A DNA stretch of 64,000 nucleotides from Azospirillum brasilense (GCF_007827795.1 NZ_VITI01000009.1:1-64000), one strand, 5' to 3'. Positions 20,922 to 31,801 are shown, counted from the stretch's first letter. Numbers and translations: made by a program. Notes: generated from the sequence alone by a model not told the origin.

Positions 20922-22385
20922 TTACGCCGGTTCCTGTATCCTGGTCTCGGCCGCGCTGTTCAGCCCGTTCGCGGTGATGGTGACCACGCGCAGGCTGTTG
21001 GTGGTGCCGGGCGTTCCGAAGGGGACGCCCGCCGTCACGATAAGCGATTGGCCGGGGGCGCCGATGCCCTCCTGGGCGGCGACGAGGCTGGCCCGCTCGA
21101 CCATTTCGGCGAAGTTCTGCACGTCGGCGGTCCAGACCGGGTGCACGCCCCAGGCCAGCGAGAGCAGGCGGGCGGTCCCGCGTTCGGCGCTGAGGCCGAG
21201 GATCGGCACGGTCGGCCGCTCGCGCGAGGCGCGCCGCGCGGTGGAGCCGGTGCTGGTGAAGGTGGCGATGCCGGCGGCCGAGATGGTCTCGGCGATCTGG
21301 CGCGCCGCGGCGGACAGGGCGTCCGGGGTGGTGGCCTCCGGGCTCGGGTGTTCGGAGTCCATGATGCGGCGGTAGAGGGGATCGCGCTCCACCCGGCGGA
21401 TGATGCGGTCCATCATCGCCACGGCCTCCACCGGATGCTTGCCCGACGCCGATTCCGCCGACAGCATCACGGCGTCCGACCCGTCATAGACGGCGGTCGC
21501 CACGTCCGACGCCTCGGCGCGCGTCGGCGTCGGCTCGGTGATCATGGATTCCAGCATCTGGGTGGCGACGATGACCGGCTTGCCGGCGGCGCGGCTCAGG
21601 CGGATCATCCGCTTCTGCAGGCCGGGCACGTCCTCCGGCGGCAGTTCCACGCCGAGGTCGCCGCGGGCCACCATCACGGCGTCCGACAGGGCGATGATCT
21701 CCTCCAGACGGGGCAGGGCGGCGGGCTTCTCCACCTTGGTCATGATGTGGGCGCGGTCGCCGATCAGGGCGCGCGCCTCCAGGATGTCCTCGGGCCGCTG
21801 CACGAAGCTGAGGCCGATCCAGTCCACGCCCAGCGTCAGGCCGAACTGCAGGTCGCTGCGGTCCTTCTCCGACAGGGCGCTGAGGGCCAGCGTGGTGCCG
21901 GGGACGTTCATGCCCTTGCGGTCGGACAGGGTGCCACCGACCACGACCTCGGTCTCGGCGTGGTCGGGGCCGCAGCTCAGCACGCGCAGGCGCATCCGCC
22001 CGTCGTTCAGCAGAAGCTCGTGGCCCGGCTCCAGGCTGGCGAAGATCTCCGGATGGGGGACGCAAACGCGGCTGCGGTCGCCGGGGGTCGGGTCGAGGTC
22101 GAGGCGGAAGCGGTCGCCGCCGGCCAGGATCACCGCCACCTCTTTGAAGGTGCCGACGCGCAGCTTCGGACCCTGAAGATCGAGAAGCACGCCGATGGGG
22201 CGCCCGACCGTCTCCTCGACCGCACGGATCTGGCGGTAGCGTTCGGCGTGGTCGCGCTGCGTGCCGTGGCTGGCGTTCAGGCGGAAGACATCCACGCCGG
22301 CCTCGGCGAGGGCGAAAATCTGGCTGTAGGTCGAGCTGGCCGGCCCCAGAGTGGCGACGATCTTGGTGCTGCGGTTGCGCTGCAT
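20922..22385 (-). CDS. pyk: Pyruvate kinase
   Basis: Converts PEP and ADP to pyruvate and ATP, the exit step for glycerate made from glyoxylate. The 487-residue protein has TKIVATLGPASSTYSQ at the N-terminus, the B domain, and the catalytic region IMTKVEKPAAL, MVARGDLGVELP and ATQMLESMI. The C-terminal domain is present (TSTGSTARRASRERP). AGGAGG precedes ATG 22385. Many alphaproteobacterial gcl loci end with pyk; here it is separated from gcl by thiE and the GntR gene. No PEP-utiliser domain is fused to it. Confidence 0.95.
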   Translation of the reverse strand: MQRNRSTKIVATLGPASSTYSQIFALAEAGVDVFRLNASHGTQRDHAERYRQIRAVEETVGRPIGVLLDLQGPKLRVGTFKEVAVILAGGDRFRLDLDPTPGDRSRVCVPHPEIFASLEPGHELLLNDGRMRLRVLSCGPDHAETEVVVGGTLSDRKGMNVPGTTLALSALSEKDRSDLQFGLTLGVDWIGLSFVQRPEDILEARALIGDRAHIMTKVEKPAALPRLEEIIALSDAVMVARGDLGVELPPEDVPGLQKRMIRLSRAAGKPVIVATQMLESMITEPTPTRAEASDVATAVYDGSDAVMLSAESASGKHPVEAVAMMDRIIRRVERDPLYRRIMDSEHPSPEATTPDALSAAARQIAETISAAGIATFTSTGSTARRASRERPTVPILGLSAERGTARLLSLAWGVHPVWTADVQNFAEMVERASLVAAQEGIGAPGQSLIVTAGVPFGTPGTTNSLRVVTITANGLNSAAETRIQEPA

Positions 22386-22577
22386 GGCGCGGGCCTCCTG
22401 AGAGGGCGATGACTTGACAATGACTGGGTGGTGCTTTGGGTGATGCTGCGGCCGGGGCGGGGCGTGGGTCAAACCGCCGCTATGGCTTTTCCACATAGCG
22501 GGAAGTCACACGGTTGGTTTGACCAAGAGTGAGCCCTGGGCGGACACTGGACGCCCGCGATCAGCCAGGACGATGCC

Positions 22578-23330
22578 ATGAACACGCCTGTCGAGCCGCT
22601 TTCCGCCGCCAGCCTGATCCTTCTGCGCGACAGCGTGGACGGGCTTGAGGTCTTCATGATCCAGCGCCACCGCGACCTTCGTTTCGCACCCGGCGCCACG
22701 GTGTTTCCCGGCGGGCGGCTGGACGCGGAGGACAGCGAGTTGCCCTGGCGGGAGCTGTCGCTGCCGCTGACCGACGACATGCCGCAGCGGATGGCCGCGA
22801 TCCGCGAGGCGTTCGAGGAGTGCGGCCTGCTGCTGGCCGGCGGCGCGGTGGATTCCGCCCTTCTCGACGGGCTGCGGACCGTGTCGGGCGGAACCTTCCT
22901 GGACCGGCTGCTGGCCGCGGGGCTGGAGCCGGACGTGGCGGCGCTGGTTCCCTTCGCCCGCTGGCTCACGCCGGAGAGCGTGTGGCGGCGCTACGACACC
23001 CTGTTCTTCCTCGCCAAGGCGCCGGCGCGCCAGACCGCCGTGGTCGACGGGGTGGAGGCGGTCGCCGGATTCTGGGGCACGCCGCGGGCCATCCTGGCCG
23101 AGGCGGAGGCGGAGCGTTTGTCGCTGGTCTTCGCCACCCGCATGAACCTGCTGCGTCTGGCCGGCTGCCGCACGGTCCGCCACGCGATGGAGGAGGCCGC
23201 GCGCTTCCACCCGCTGACGCCCATCCTGCCCCGTCCCGCCGACACCCCCGAGGGGCCGGCGTTGTGCATCCCGGACGGGCTCGGCTACCCCCTGACCCGT
23301 GTTCCTTTGGAGCTGGCACGGTTGGGTTGA
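22578..23330 (+). CDS. NUDIX hydrolase
   Basis: A 250-residue NUDIX-family protein. It opens with a substrate loop, FMIQRHRDLRFAPGATVFPGG, and the Nudix box follows as RMAAIREAFEECGLLLAGG, with the REAFEEC core that binds metal. The architecture, with a long insertion after the box, resembles NUDT19-type proteins that hydrolyse CoA derivatives; the actual substrate is not known. It is divergent from pyk across 192 bp. A connection to the CoA-ester chemistry of the island would be speculation. Confidence 0.85.
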   Translation: MNTPVEPLSAASLILLRDSVDGLEVFMIQRHRDLRFAPGATVFPGGRLDAEDSELPWRELSLPLTDDMPQRMAAIREAFEECGLLLAGGAVDSALLDGLRTVSGGTFLDRLLAAGLEPDVAALVPFARWLTPESVWRRYDTLFFLAKAPARQTAVVDGVEAVAGFWGTPRAILAEAEAERLSLVFATRMNLLRLAGCRTVRHAMEEAARFHPLTPILPRPADTPEGPALCIPDGLGYPLTRVPLELARLG

Positions 23331-23372
23331 GCGCGTCGCGCTATTCCGAATTTCTCCGCCACAATTCGCCTA

Positions 23373-23393
23373 AAATTCCGCTATGCGGAATTT
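23373..23393. promoter_or_regulatory. 21-bp palindrome before the half-PPDK gene
   Basis: Arms AAATTCCGC (23373-23381) and GCGGAATTT (23385-23393) surround TAT. The TTCCGC-N3-GCGGAA layout is typical of IclR-family operators. A related half, ATTCCGAATTT, lies just before it. No IclR gene is in the window. Confidence 0.5.
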
Positions 23394-23565
23394 CCCGTGC
23401 CTATTTTCACCGCCGAAGCGTTATCGTCGCAAATGCGACTATTTGTGCATTGCACTCAGTTCGCAAAGTGGCATTATGATGAAATAAGATATCGGTTTGA
23501 TCGGAGAAACTTTCCGTTCATGTCCACACGGTGCCTGAACACCACGCCGACGCGAGGATAGGTCC

Positions 23566-25299
<1,734 letters not shown>

Positions 25300-25316
25300 T
25301 GGTTTGAAGCCATGAA

Positions 25317-25351
25317 AGAGGCCCGCCGTCCGAGGGGACGACGGGCCTTTT
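25317..25351. terminator. Bidirectional terminator between half-PPDK and CBS genes
   Basis: AAGAGGCCCGCCGTC and GACGACGGGCCTTTT pair with one mismatch around CGAGGG. A-rich on the left and T-rich on the right, it serves the two convergent genes. Confidence 0.8.
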
Positions 25352-25363
25352 GGCTGGGGCCTT

Positions 25364-25393
25364 TTCGCTTCCGCCGGGTTCGCTTCCGCCGGG
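25364..25393. repeat. Two tandem copies of a 15-bp unit
   Basis: TTCGCTTCCGCCGGG occurs twice without a gap just before the CBS gene stop. Probably a small local duplication. Confidence 0.7.
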
Positions 25394-25400
25394 TTTGCGG

Positions 25401-25850
25401 TCAGTGGGCGTAGACCGGGGTTTCCTGTGCCGGCAGCTGGGTGTGGGCGACCATCTCGGTGAGCTGGAGCTTGGTGAAGTCGCGGGCGCTGACGACACCG
25501 ACCAGCGTGGAACCGTCGAGCACCGGCAGATGGCGGATGTGGTGGCGGTCCATCAGCTCCAGCGCGTGGACAAGGCTGTCGTCGGGCGAGCAGGTCTGCG
25601 GCGCGCGCGACATCAGCATGAAGACCGGCGTCTTCAGGACCGAGGCGCCGCGTTCCAGCAGCGCGTAGACGACGTCGCGTTCCGACAGCATGCCGGCCAC
25701 GGCGTTGCCTTCCGTCCGGCAGACGTCCTTGACCACCAGGGCGCTGATGTTCTCCGACCGCATCAGTCGGATCGCCTCCTCGATGGTTTCGCCGGAACGG
25801 ACGGTGACGACGCGGGATTCCTTGGTCCGAAGAATGTCGGCGACTTTCAT
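25401..25850 (-). CDS. CBS-domain pair protein
   Basis: A 149-residue soluble protein made of two CBS motifs, starting MKVADILRTKESRVVTVRSG. CBS1 covers about residues 5-60 (ALVVKD, GMLSERDVVYALL) and CBS2 about 75-135 (HHIRHLPVLDGSTLVGVVSARD). Such pairs bind adenosyl nucleotides such as AMP, ATP or SAM and regulate a partner. GGAGGG precedes ATG 25850. It is convergent with the half-PPDK gene and divergent from the TauE/SafE gene. The palindrome TGGTATACCA lies about 150 bp upstream. Confidence 0.9.
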   Translation of the reverse strand: MKVADILRTKESRVVTVRSGETIEEAIRLMRSENISALVVKDVCRTEGNAVAGMLSERDVVYALLERGASVLKTPVFMLMSRAPQTCSPDDSLVHALELMDRHHIRHLPVLDGSTLVGVVSARDFTKLQLTEMVAHTQLPAQETPVYAH

Positions 25851-26002
25851 GGCGAGCCCTCCACCAGACAGCGGGTTGCGTAAGCGCGCCCTGCACGGAA
25901 ACCCCCGCGGGGGGACCGGAGCTTGACCGGTGGAGCCGCATCGGGCCGGTCGAAGGCCGTCGGCGGCACCTGGGCATCGGGCAGTGGCAGGCGATGGATA
26001 TT

Positions 26003-26012
26003 TGGTATACCA
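26003..26012. promoter_or_regulatory. Candidate GntR operator upstream of the CBS gene
   Basis: A perfect TGGTATACCA palindrome, flanked by TT and GATGCC. This is the best match in the window to the FadR-subfamily NyGTNxACNy pattern. Confidence 0.6.
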
Positions 26013-26135
26013 GATGCCACGGCTCGTCAATAGCTAACATGGCAAACAATCAGTGAGATTGCATTTTTGTGCCGGGGCTTCGCCGGCCTTCGTCGTCGTC
26101 CCTATGGCGATCGTCAGGGTGCCCACAACGATAGC

Positions 26136-26145
26136 TGGCATGCCA
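26136..26145. promoter_or_regulatory. Candidate GntR operator upstream of the TauE/SafE gene
   Basis: A perfect TGGCATGCCA palindrome 31 bp before the start codon, where a repressor would block transcription. A second dyad, ACTCAG / CTGAGT (26149-26165), lies between it and the gene. Confidence 0.6.
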
Positions 26146-26176
26146 AATACTCAGACTGACTGAGTGTGGGGGTGCG

Positions 26177-26926
26177 ATGGTTGCCATGATGCTGCTGATG
26201 CTCGCGGCGTTCGCGTCGGGCGTTCTCAACGCCGTCGCCGGGGGAGGGGCCTTCATCACGTTTCCGGCGCTGCTGTTCGCCGGGGTGCCGCCGGTCAGCG
26301 CCAACGTGTCGAGCACCGTCGCCCTGTTCCCCGGCCAGATGGCCAGCGCCTGGGCCTACCGCAACGAGATCCGGGGCGTGACGGAGGTCAGCGTCACCGC
26401 CTTCTCCGTGGTCAGCCTCATCGGCGGCGTGGTCGGGGCCATCCTGCTTCTGACCACGCCGGACCGCGCCTTCGCCGGGCTGGTGCCGTGGCTTCTGCTG
26501 TTCGCGACGGCGGTCTTCGCGGTGGGCAGCTTCATGCCTGCGCTGGCAGCCCGCCTGCGGCTGGGGGGGCGCTCCGTTCTGGTCGTGCAGTTCGTCATCG
26601 CCATCTATGGCGGCTATTTCGGCGGCGGGATCGGCTTCCTGATGCTGGCGGCGCTGACCCTGTTCGGCCTGCGCGACATCCACGCCATGAACGGTCTGCG
26701 CATTCTGCTGGCCGCGCTGATGAACGGCGCGGCGGTCGCGGCCTTCTGCCTGTCCGACGCGGTGTCCTGGCCGGAAACCGCCGTCATGGCGGTGTCGGCC
26801 ATCGTCGGCGGCTATGTCGGCGCGCACGCGGCGAAGCGGGTCAGCCGCGACGTGATGAAGTGGGTGGTGGTGTCGATCGGCGTGGGGCTGACCCTGTATT
26901 TCTTCATCAAGGGCGCCGGAGCCTGA
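26177..26926 (+). CDS. TauE/SafE-family (DUF81) membrane permease
   Basis: A 249-residue inner-membrane protein with about eight hydrophobic segments in two repeats. The family marks are the glycine-rich start (ASGVLNAVAGGGAFITFPALLFAGVPPVSANVSS is the first repeat region, residues about 12-45) and the second-repeat IYGGYFGGGIGFLML. Members export sulfite, sulfoacetate and other small organic anions. A carboxylate anion is conceivable given the operator-like palindrome shared with an oxlT gene, but the substrate is not shown by sequence. Confidence 0.87.
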   Translation: MVAMMLLMLAAFASGVLNAVAGGGAFITFPALLFAGVPPVSANVSSTVALFPGQMASAWAYRNEIRGVTEVSVTAFSVVSLIGGVVGAILLLTTPDRAFAGLVPWLLLFATAVFAVGSFMPALAARLRLGGRSVLVVQFVIAIYGGYFGGGIGFLMLAALTLFGLRDIHAMNGLRILLAALMNGAAVAAFCLSDAVSWPETAVMAVSAIVGGYVGAHAAKRVSRDVMKWVVVSIGVGLTLYFFIKGAGA

Positions 26927-26949
26927 GGGCCGCCCCACGCCGGCTCCGG

Positions 26950-27486
26950 TCAGGGCTGGCCGGGAACGGCGATGGGACGCAGCCCCTTGGCGTAGCTCTT
27001 CCACCGCTCCCGGTAGACGGCGGCGGGGGCGCGCATCCGCTCCACATCCTCGTCCGACAGCGTGCGCACCACCTTGCCCGGCGCGCCGAGCACCAGCGAG
27101 CGGTCGGGGATTTCCTTGCCCTCCGCGATGAAGGCATGGGCGCCGATCAGGCAGTCACGTCCGATGCGGGCTCCGTTCAGGACGGTGGCGCCGATGCCGA
27201 TCAGGCTGCCGTCGCCGACGGTGCAGCCGTGCACCATCGCCAGATGGCCGATGGTCACGTTGCGTCCGATGAGCAGCGGGAATCCCGGATCGACGTGGAG
27301 GACGGCGTTGTCCTGGACGTTGCTGCCGGCGCCGATGTGGATGCGCTCCTCCTCGGCGCGCATGACCGCGCCCCACCAGACGGACACGTCCTCCTCCAGA
27401 AGGATGTCGCCGACCACGGTGGCGCTGGGGGCCACCCAGCAGTTTGGCGACAGCTGCGGGACCTTGTCGTTGAAGGCGTAGATCAC
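26950..27486 (-). CDS. Gamma-carbonic anhydrase-like hexapeptide-repeat protein
   Basis: A 178-residue left-handed beta-helix protein of the PaaY/CaiE/YrdA group. Repeats run from about residue 10 to 130, and the metal-binding His residues appear in VLHVDPGFP and VTIGHLAMVHGCTVGDG, the usual three-His set. The C-terminal helix follows (RTLSDEDVERMR). GGAGGAACGG is six bases before GTG 27486, which decides the start over an upstream ATG. Family members bind zinc or iron; carbonic anhydrase activity or CoA thioesterase activity (PaaY) cannot be told apart here. Confidence 0.88.
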   Translation of the reverse strand: MIYAFNDKVPQLSPNCWVAPSATVVGDILLEEDVSVWWGAVMRAEEERIHIGAGSNVQDNAVLHVDPGFPLLIGRNVTIGHLAMVHGCTVGDGSLIGIGATVLNGARIGRDCLIGAHAFIAEGKEIPDRSLVLGAPGKVVRTLSDEDVERMRAPAAVYRERWKSYAKGLRPIAVPGQP

Positions 27487-27626
27487 CCGTTCCTCCTTTA
27501 TTCTTCGTGTGGGCATCCTACCGCGGAACGGATCGGCGGCGTGAGAATGCTGCACTGCGCTATACCCATAAGAAAATTGCGTGATATGATGGGTGCGCTT
27601 GGTTCCCGACCCGTGTGAGGACTCCC

Positions 27627-27857
27627 ATGCCGCTCTATTCCTACCACTGCACCGCCTGCGACCACGATTTCGAAGCGCTGGTGCGCTCGTCGGACACGCC
27701 CGTCTGCGCCTCCTGCGGGTCGGCGGCGCTGGAGCGGAAGGTGGCGCGCATCGCGCCGGACACCAAGGCCGACAAGTTCCTGAACACGGCCCGCCGCGCC
27801 GCCGCCGCGGAGGGCCATTTCAGCAACTACAGCAAGGCGGAACGCTCGCGCATTTAG
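27627..27857 (+). CDS. FmdB-family zinc-ribbon protein
   Basis: A 76-residue small regulatory-type protein. It starts MPLYSYHCTACDHDFEALV with a four-cysteine zinc ribbon (CTAC and CASCG). The C-terminal half is basic and alanine-rich. FmdB proteins often lie next to amide or formamide metabolism genes; here the neighbours are a gamma-carbonic anhydrase-like gene and the TyrR-like regulator. GAGGA precedes ATG 27627. Function is unknown. Confidence 0.85.
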   Translation: MPLYSYHCTACDHDFEALVRSSDTPVCASCGSAALERKVARIAPDTKADKFLNTARRAAAAEGHFSNYSKAERSRI

Positions 27858-27865
27858 CGCGGCGC

Positions 27866-29407
27866 TCACGTCCCGTCCGGTATCCCATACTTGCGCAGCT
27901 TGTTCGCGATCATCGTGTGCGAGGTGTGGAGCCGGGCGGCCAGCTTGCGGCTGGAGGGGTAGCGCGGGTAGAGGCGGCGGAGCAGGCCGCGCTCGAACGC
28001 CGCCGCCGCCTCGTCCCAGTTGGACGGCTCGGCGGGCTCGCCGCCGGTTTCGGCGTCCATGCGCGCCCCGGCCAACTCCAGGTCGGCGGCGTCGAGATAG
28101 GCGCCGTCGCTCATCGTCACGGCGCGGAAGATGACGTTCTCCAGCTGGCGGACGTTGCCCGGCCAGGGGTTGGCGAGCAGGGCGGCGCTCGCCGCGACGG
28201 TCAGACGGCAGGGCGGGCGGCGGGCCTGGGCGCAGGCGCGGGCGATGAAGTGCCGGGCCAGCAGAAGGATGTCGTCGCCGCGCTCGCGCAGCGCCGGGAC
28301 CTGGAGCGACAGCACGTTCAGCCGGTAGAACAGGTCCTCGCGGAAGCTGTGCTCGGCGACCATGGCATCGAGGTCGCGGTGGGTGGCGCTGACCACGCGG
28401 ACATCCACCGTCTGCTCGCGGTCGCCGCCGACGCGGCGGAAGCGCCCGTCGTTCAGGAAGCGCAGCAGCTTGGCCTGGAGGTAGGGCGACATCTCCCCGA
28501 TCTCGTCGAGGAAAACCGTGCCGCCATGGGCCAGTTCCAGCAGGCCCGGCTTGCCGCCGCGCTGCGCTCCGGTGAAGGAGCCGGGGGCGTAGCCGAACAG
28601 CTCGCTCTCCGCCAGATTCTCCGGCACGGCGGCGCAGTTGAGCGCCAGGAACGGCTTGTCGCGTCGCGGGCTGGCGCGGTGGCAGGCGTGGGCGATCAAC
28701 TCCTTGCCGGTGCCCGTCTCGCCCAGGATCAGCAGCGGCGCGTCCACCGCCGCGACCCGCGCAGCCCGCGCCTTCAGCGAGCGGACCGGGGCGGACTCGC
28801 CGAGGATGCGGTCGAAGCCGCCCTCGTCGAAGTTCTGCAGCGCGTTCAGCCGTTCGCCCAGCCGGCTCGGCGCGAAGAGGGTGACGACGCCACCGGCCGG
28901 ACGCCCGTCCTCAACGATGGGGGTGGCGTCGAGCAGGAAGGGCTGCCCGTTCAGCGTGACCTCCTGCCCGGCGGCAAGGCGGAAGCCGTTGTCCACCAGC
29001 AGGTCGGACAGCTCCGCATCGCCGAACAGCCGCCCGAAATCGGCGCCGGTCAGGGCGGCCTCGCTGCGTCCGGCGACCGTCGCGGCGGCGGCGTTCGCGA
29101 CCACGATGCGGCCCGCGCGGTCCACCGCCAGAACCGGGTCGGGCAGCGCCTGGAGAAGCGCGTCCAGATGCAGCCGCCGCCGTGTACCTGGCAGAATGTC
29201 GATGGGAGTGACGGACTCCACGCCTGGCACGGCGCGCAGGGCGGCGTCGAGCGCGCCGAAGCCCGGCACGTCCAGTTCCGGCGCGTCGATGTGGATGTGC
29301 GGCGGGTCCACCTCCACCGCCACGACGTTCAGGCGCCGCTTGGCGAGCACGGCCAGGATCTCATGGGCGATGCCGACCCGGTCGGCGAACAGGACGTCGA
29401 TGCGCAT
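27866..29407 (-). CDS. TyrR/PhhR-like sigma-54 enhancer-binding regulator
   Basis: A 513-residue regulator with the TyrR layout: N-terminal ACT-like domain ([18 protein letters not shown]), a PAS domain at about 80-190, an AAA+ domain with Walker A GETGTGKE, Walker B and a FIS-type helix-turn-helix at the C-terminus ([20 protein letters not shown]). Unlike E. coli TyrR it keeps GSFTGA, the sigma-54 contact loop, so it probably activates sigma-54 promoters as PhhR does. ATG 29407 matches the TyrR N-terminus; a longer frame to 29461 would run through a binding site. It is divergent from dadA. Confidence 0.93.
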   Translation of the reverse strand: MRIDVLFADRVGIAHEILAVLAKRRLNVVAVEVDPPHIHIDAPELDVPGFGALDAALRAVPGVESVTPIDILPGTRRRLHLDALLQALPDPVLAVDRAGRIVVANAAAATVAGRSEAALTGADFGRLFGDAELSDLLVDNGFRLAAGQEVTLNGQPFLLDATPIVEDGRPAGGVVTLFAPSRLGERLNALQNFDEGGFDRILGESAPVRSLKARAARVAAVDAPLLILGETGTGKELIAHACHRASPRRDKPFLALNCAAVPENLAESELFGYAPGSFTGAQRGGKPGLLELAHGGTVFLDEIGEMSPYLQAKLLRFLNDGRFRRVGGDREQTVDVRVVSATHRDLDAMVAEHSFREDLFYRLNVLSLQVPALRERGDDILLLARHFIARACAQARRPPCRLTVAASAALLANPWPGNVRQLENVIFRAVTMSDGAYLDAADLELAGARMDAETGGEPAEPSNWDEAAAAFERGLLRRLYPRYPSSRKLAARLHTSHTMIANKLRKYGIPDGT

Positions 29408-29452
29408 GGCTTCCCCCGGTGGAGTGGGCGAGAGTACCACGACGGGCGCATC

Positions 29453-29489
29453 TGTAAACATCCGTGTACGCCGTAACGATTTCTGTACG
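29453..29489. promoter_or_regulatory. Two adjacent TyrR-box-like sites
   Basis: TGTAAA-CATCCG-TGTACG (29453-29470) and CGTAAC-GATTTC-TGTACG (29472-29489) follow the TyrR box plan TGTAAA-N6-TTTACA. Their starts are 19 bp apart. They lie directly before the regulator gene and about 170-190 bp before the proposed dadA transcription start. Confidence 0.7.
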
Positions 29490-29553
29490 GGTACTGCAAC
29501 TCGCTGTTTTATCGGTGTTTAACTGGGAAACAGGAGATGTGTTTCGAGTGACG

Positions 29554-29571
29554 CGTAACGATTGGTGTACG
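29554..29571. promoter_or_regulatory. Third TyrR-box-like site
   Basis: CGTAAC-GATTGG-TGTACG differs from the second site only in two spacer bases. It lies 82 bp from the second site, close to eight helical turns, and about 90 bp before the proposed dadA transcription start. Confidence 0.7.
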
Positions 29572-29623
29572 GTCTCATCCGGAGCTCAACCGTCCGCGCC
29601 AGTGATTCCGCGGCTTCCGGCAC

Positions 29624-29639
29624 TTGGCATCCCGTTTGC
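29624..29639 (+). promoter_or_regulatory. Sigma-54 promoter of dadA
   Basis: TTGGCAT-CCCGT-TTGC has GG and GC separated by exactly ten bases and agrees with TGGCAC-N5-TTGC at all but one of the ten core positions. It lies about 42 bp before dadA ATG, leaving a leader of about 30 bases. Confidence 0.75.
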
Positions 29640-29680
29640 GAATGGGATGCGGACAAATCCGTGATCTCGGGAGCCTTCAC

Positions 29681-30994
29681 ATGCGCGTCATCGTCCTCGG
29701 CAGCGGCGTCATCGGCGTTTCCACCGCCTATTTTCTGGCGAAGGCCGGACACGAGGTCACGGTGGTGGACCGGCAGCACGGCCCGGCGCTGGAGACCAGC
29801 TACGCCAACGCGGGCGAGGTTTCGCCGGGTTACTCCGCCCCATGGGCAGCGCCGGGCCTGATGGCGAAGGCCGTGAAGTGGATGCTGATGAAGCATTCCC
29901 CCCTGGTGATCCGGCCCAAGTTGGACCCGGCGATGTGGTCCTGGTGCCTGAAGCTGCTGGCGAACGCCAACGAGCGCTCCTACGAGATCAACAAGGGCCG
30001 CATGGTCCGGCTGGCCGAATACAGCCGCGACTGCCTGCGCGCTCTGCGCGACGAGACCGGCATCCGTTACGACGAGCGCGCCAAGGGCACGCTCCAGGTC
30101 TTCCGCACCCAGAAGCAGGTGGACGCCGCCGCCACCGACATGGCCGTCCTGGACCGCTTCAAGGTGCCCTACAGCCTGCTGGATGTGGAGGGCTGCGCGG
30201 CCGTCGAGCCGGCGCTGCGGCTGGTCAAGGAGAAGATCGTCGGCGGCCTGCTGTTGCCCGGTGACGAGACGGGCGACTGCTTCCGCTTCACCAACGCGCT
30301 GGCCGCGATGGCGACGGAGCTGGGCGTGGAGTTCCGCTACAACACCGGCATCCGCAAGCTGGAGAGCGACGGGCGCCGGGTCACCGGCGTGGTCACCGAC
30401 GCCGGCACGCTGACCGCCGACTCCTACGTCGTCGCCATGGGGAGCTACTCCCCGATGTTGGTGAAGCCGTTCGGGCTGGACCTGCCGGTCTATCCGGTGA
30501 AGGGCTATTCGTTGACGCTGCCCATCGTCGATCCGGCGGGTGCTCCGGAATCCACGGTGATGGACGAAACGCACAAGATCGCGGTGACCCGCCTCGGTGA
30601 CCGCATCCGCGTCGGCGGCACGGCGGAGTTGACCGGCTTCGACCTCACCCTGCGTCCGGGCCGCCGCGGCCCGCTCGACCATGTGGTGAGTGACCTGTTC
30701 CCGACGGGCGGCGACCTGTCGAAGGCGGAGTTCTGGACCGGCCTGCGGCCCAACACCCCGGATGGCACCCCCATCGTCGGCGCGACCCCGGTGCGCAACC
30801 TGTTCCTGAACACCGGCCACGGCACGCTCGGCTGGACGATGGCCGCCGGTTCGGGCCGGGTGGTCGCCGACGTGGTCGGCGGGCGCCAGACGGAGATCGA
30901 CATGGATGGGCTGACGGTCGCCCGCTACGGCCGCTCCGCCTCTGCCGCGTCCAGCCGCCCCACGGTCGGCGGCGTGGCCCGCCCGGCGGCCTGA
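29681..30994 (+). CDS. dadA: D-amino acid dehydrogenase, small subunit type
   Basis: An FAD-dependent, membrane-associated dehydrogenase that deaminates D-amino acids, mainly D-alanine, to 2-oxo acids. The 437-residue DAO-family protein starts [19 protein letters not shown] with the GXGXXG dinucleotide site and ends with the second FAD region ([33 protein letters not shown]). Length equals the E. coli enzyme. GGGAGCC sets ATG 29681; an ATG at 29624 would lie on the promoter. Control by the divergent TyrR-like activator at a sigma-54 promoter is strongly suggested by the intergenic sites. No alanine racemase gene is adjacent. Confidence 0.92.
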   Translation: MRVIVLGSGVIGVSTAYFLAKAGHEVTVVDRQHGPALETSYANAGEVSPGYSAPWAAPGLMAKAVKWMLMKHSPLVIRPKLDPAMWSWCLKLLANANERSYEINKGRMVRLAEYSRDCLRALRDETGIRYDERAKGTLQVFRTQKQVDAAATDMAVLDRFKVPYSLLDVEGCAAVEPALRLVKEKIVGGLLLPGDETGDCFRFTNALAAMATELGVEFRYNTGIRKLESDGRRVTGVVTDAGTLTADSYVVAMGSYSPMLVKPFGLDLPVYPVKGYSLTLPIVDPAGAPESTVMDETHKIAVTRLGDRIRVGGTAELTGFDLTLRPGRRGPLDHVVSDLFPTGGDLSKAEFWTGLRPNTPDGTPIVGATPVRNLFLNTGHGTLGWTMAAGSGRVVADVVGGRQTEIDMDGLTVARYGRSASAASSRPTVGGVARPAA

Positions 30995-31022
30995 CGAGCC
31001 TTAATCCTACGGGCCTTACTCC

Positions 31023-31047
31023 CCCGTCGGGGTCTATTCCCGACGGG
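31023..31047. terminator. Hairpin between dadA and PRC-barrel gene
   Basis: CCCGTCGGG and CCCGACGGG form a perfect 9-bp stem that overlaps the stop of the convergent PRC gene. There is no strong T-run. Confidence 0.5.
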
Positions 31048-31801
31048 CCTGCGCGCCCTGGTTCAGGCGCGCGGTGTTGAATTCCTTCATGCGCGCCGCG
31101 TCGAACGAGCCGAGCGCCTTCACCTGCTCCGGCGTCGCCTGCAATGTGACGGAGGTCAGGCCCGGCTCCAGCGCCGCCGCTTTCCAGGCGACGGCGTAAG
31201 GGCCTTCGCCCTCAGGCTCCGGCGTGACCACGACGGCCTTGAGAGCGCCGTTGCGGTCGAACACCAGATCCTCCACCGTGCCGAAGAAGCCGGCCTCCGT
31301 CGCTCCGCCTTCCGTGTTGGCCGGCTGGCCGAGCAGGGCGGAGACGCGCCAGTCGCCGGGACGGCTGGCCGCCTGCTGCTGGCGGCGGATCAGGTCCGGC
31401 GTGTCGGGGCCGGTGACCGGATAGGCCAGGACGCCGTCCACCGATCCGGGCATGAGCTGGTGCCAGGGTACGGTGAAGCGCGCCTCGCCGACATCCAGCA
31501 TGCCGCTGGCCTCGATCACCGCGCTTTCCAGCCGCCCGTCCGGGCCGACGACGAGATCCACCACCTGCCCAAGCTCCTCGCCGAGCAGCCCCTCGACCTC
31601 CGTCCCGACGATCACGCCGGCCCGCCAGCCCTGGTAGAGCCGGGGATAGGACGTTTCGGCGGTCCGCCCCGTTTCGGCGGTCCGCCCCGTTTCGGCGGAC
31701 TGGGACGGTTGAGCCTGGACGGGTTGAGGAACGCCCAAGGTCAGGGACGTGGCGAAGGCGAACGCGGCGAGGATGCCCGCCGAAGTGCCGCTGTAACGCA
31801 T
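31034..31801 (-). CDS. Secreted PRC-barrel protein
   Basis: A 255-residue protein with a Sec signal peptide (hydrophobic stretch then PVQAQPSQ cleavage region near residue 30), a short low-complexity linker made of repeated AETGRT, and two PRC-barrel modules at about 60-125 (VEGLLGEELGQVVDLVVG) and 140-210 (FGTVEDLVFDRNG). PRC barrels mediate protein contact or binding; no enzyme activity is implied. CGGGAG supports the start. It shares its general plan with the protein at 44505-45389. Confidence 0.8.
   Translation of the reverse strand: MRYSGTSAGILAAFAFATSLTLGVPQPVQAQPSQSAETGRTAETGRTAETSYPRLYQGWRAGVIVGTEVEGLLGEELGQVVDLVVGPDGRLESAVIEASGMLDVGEARFTVPWHQLMPGSVDGVLAYPVTGPDTPDLIRRQQQAASRPGDWRVSALLGQPANTEGGATEAGFFGTVEDLVFDRNGALKAVVVTPEPEGEGPYAVAWKAAALEPGLTSVTLQATPEQVKALGSFDAARMKEFNTARLNQGAQARRE
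31653..31700. repeat. 18-bp tandem repeat inside the PRC-barrel gene
   Basis: Two full copies and one partial copy of CGTTTCGGCGGTCCGCCC encode AETGRT units. The copy number could vary without shifting the frame. Confidence 0.8.

Noticed and set aside
20922..22496. Longer start for pyruvate kinase at 22496
   Set aside because: Adds 37 unconserved residues; ATG 22385 has AGGAGG and begins the conserved N-terminus.
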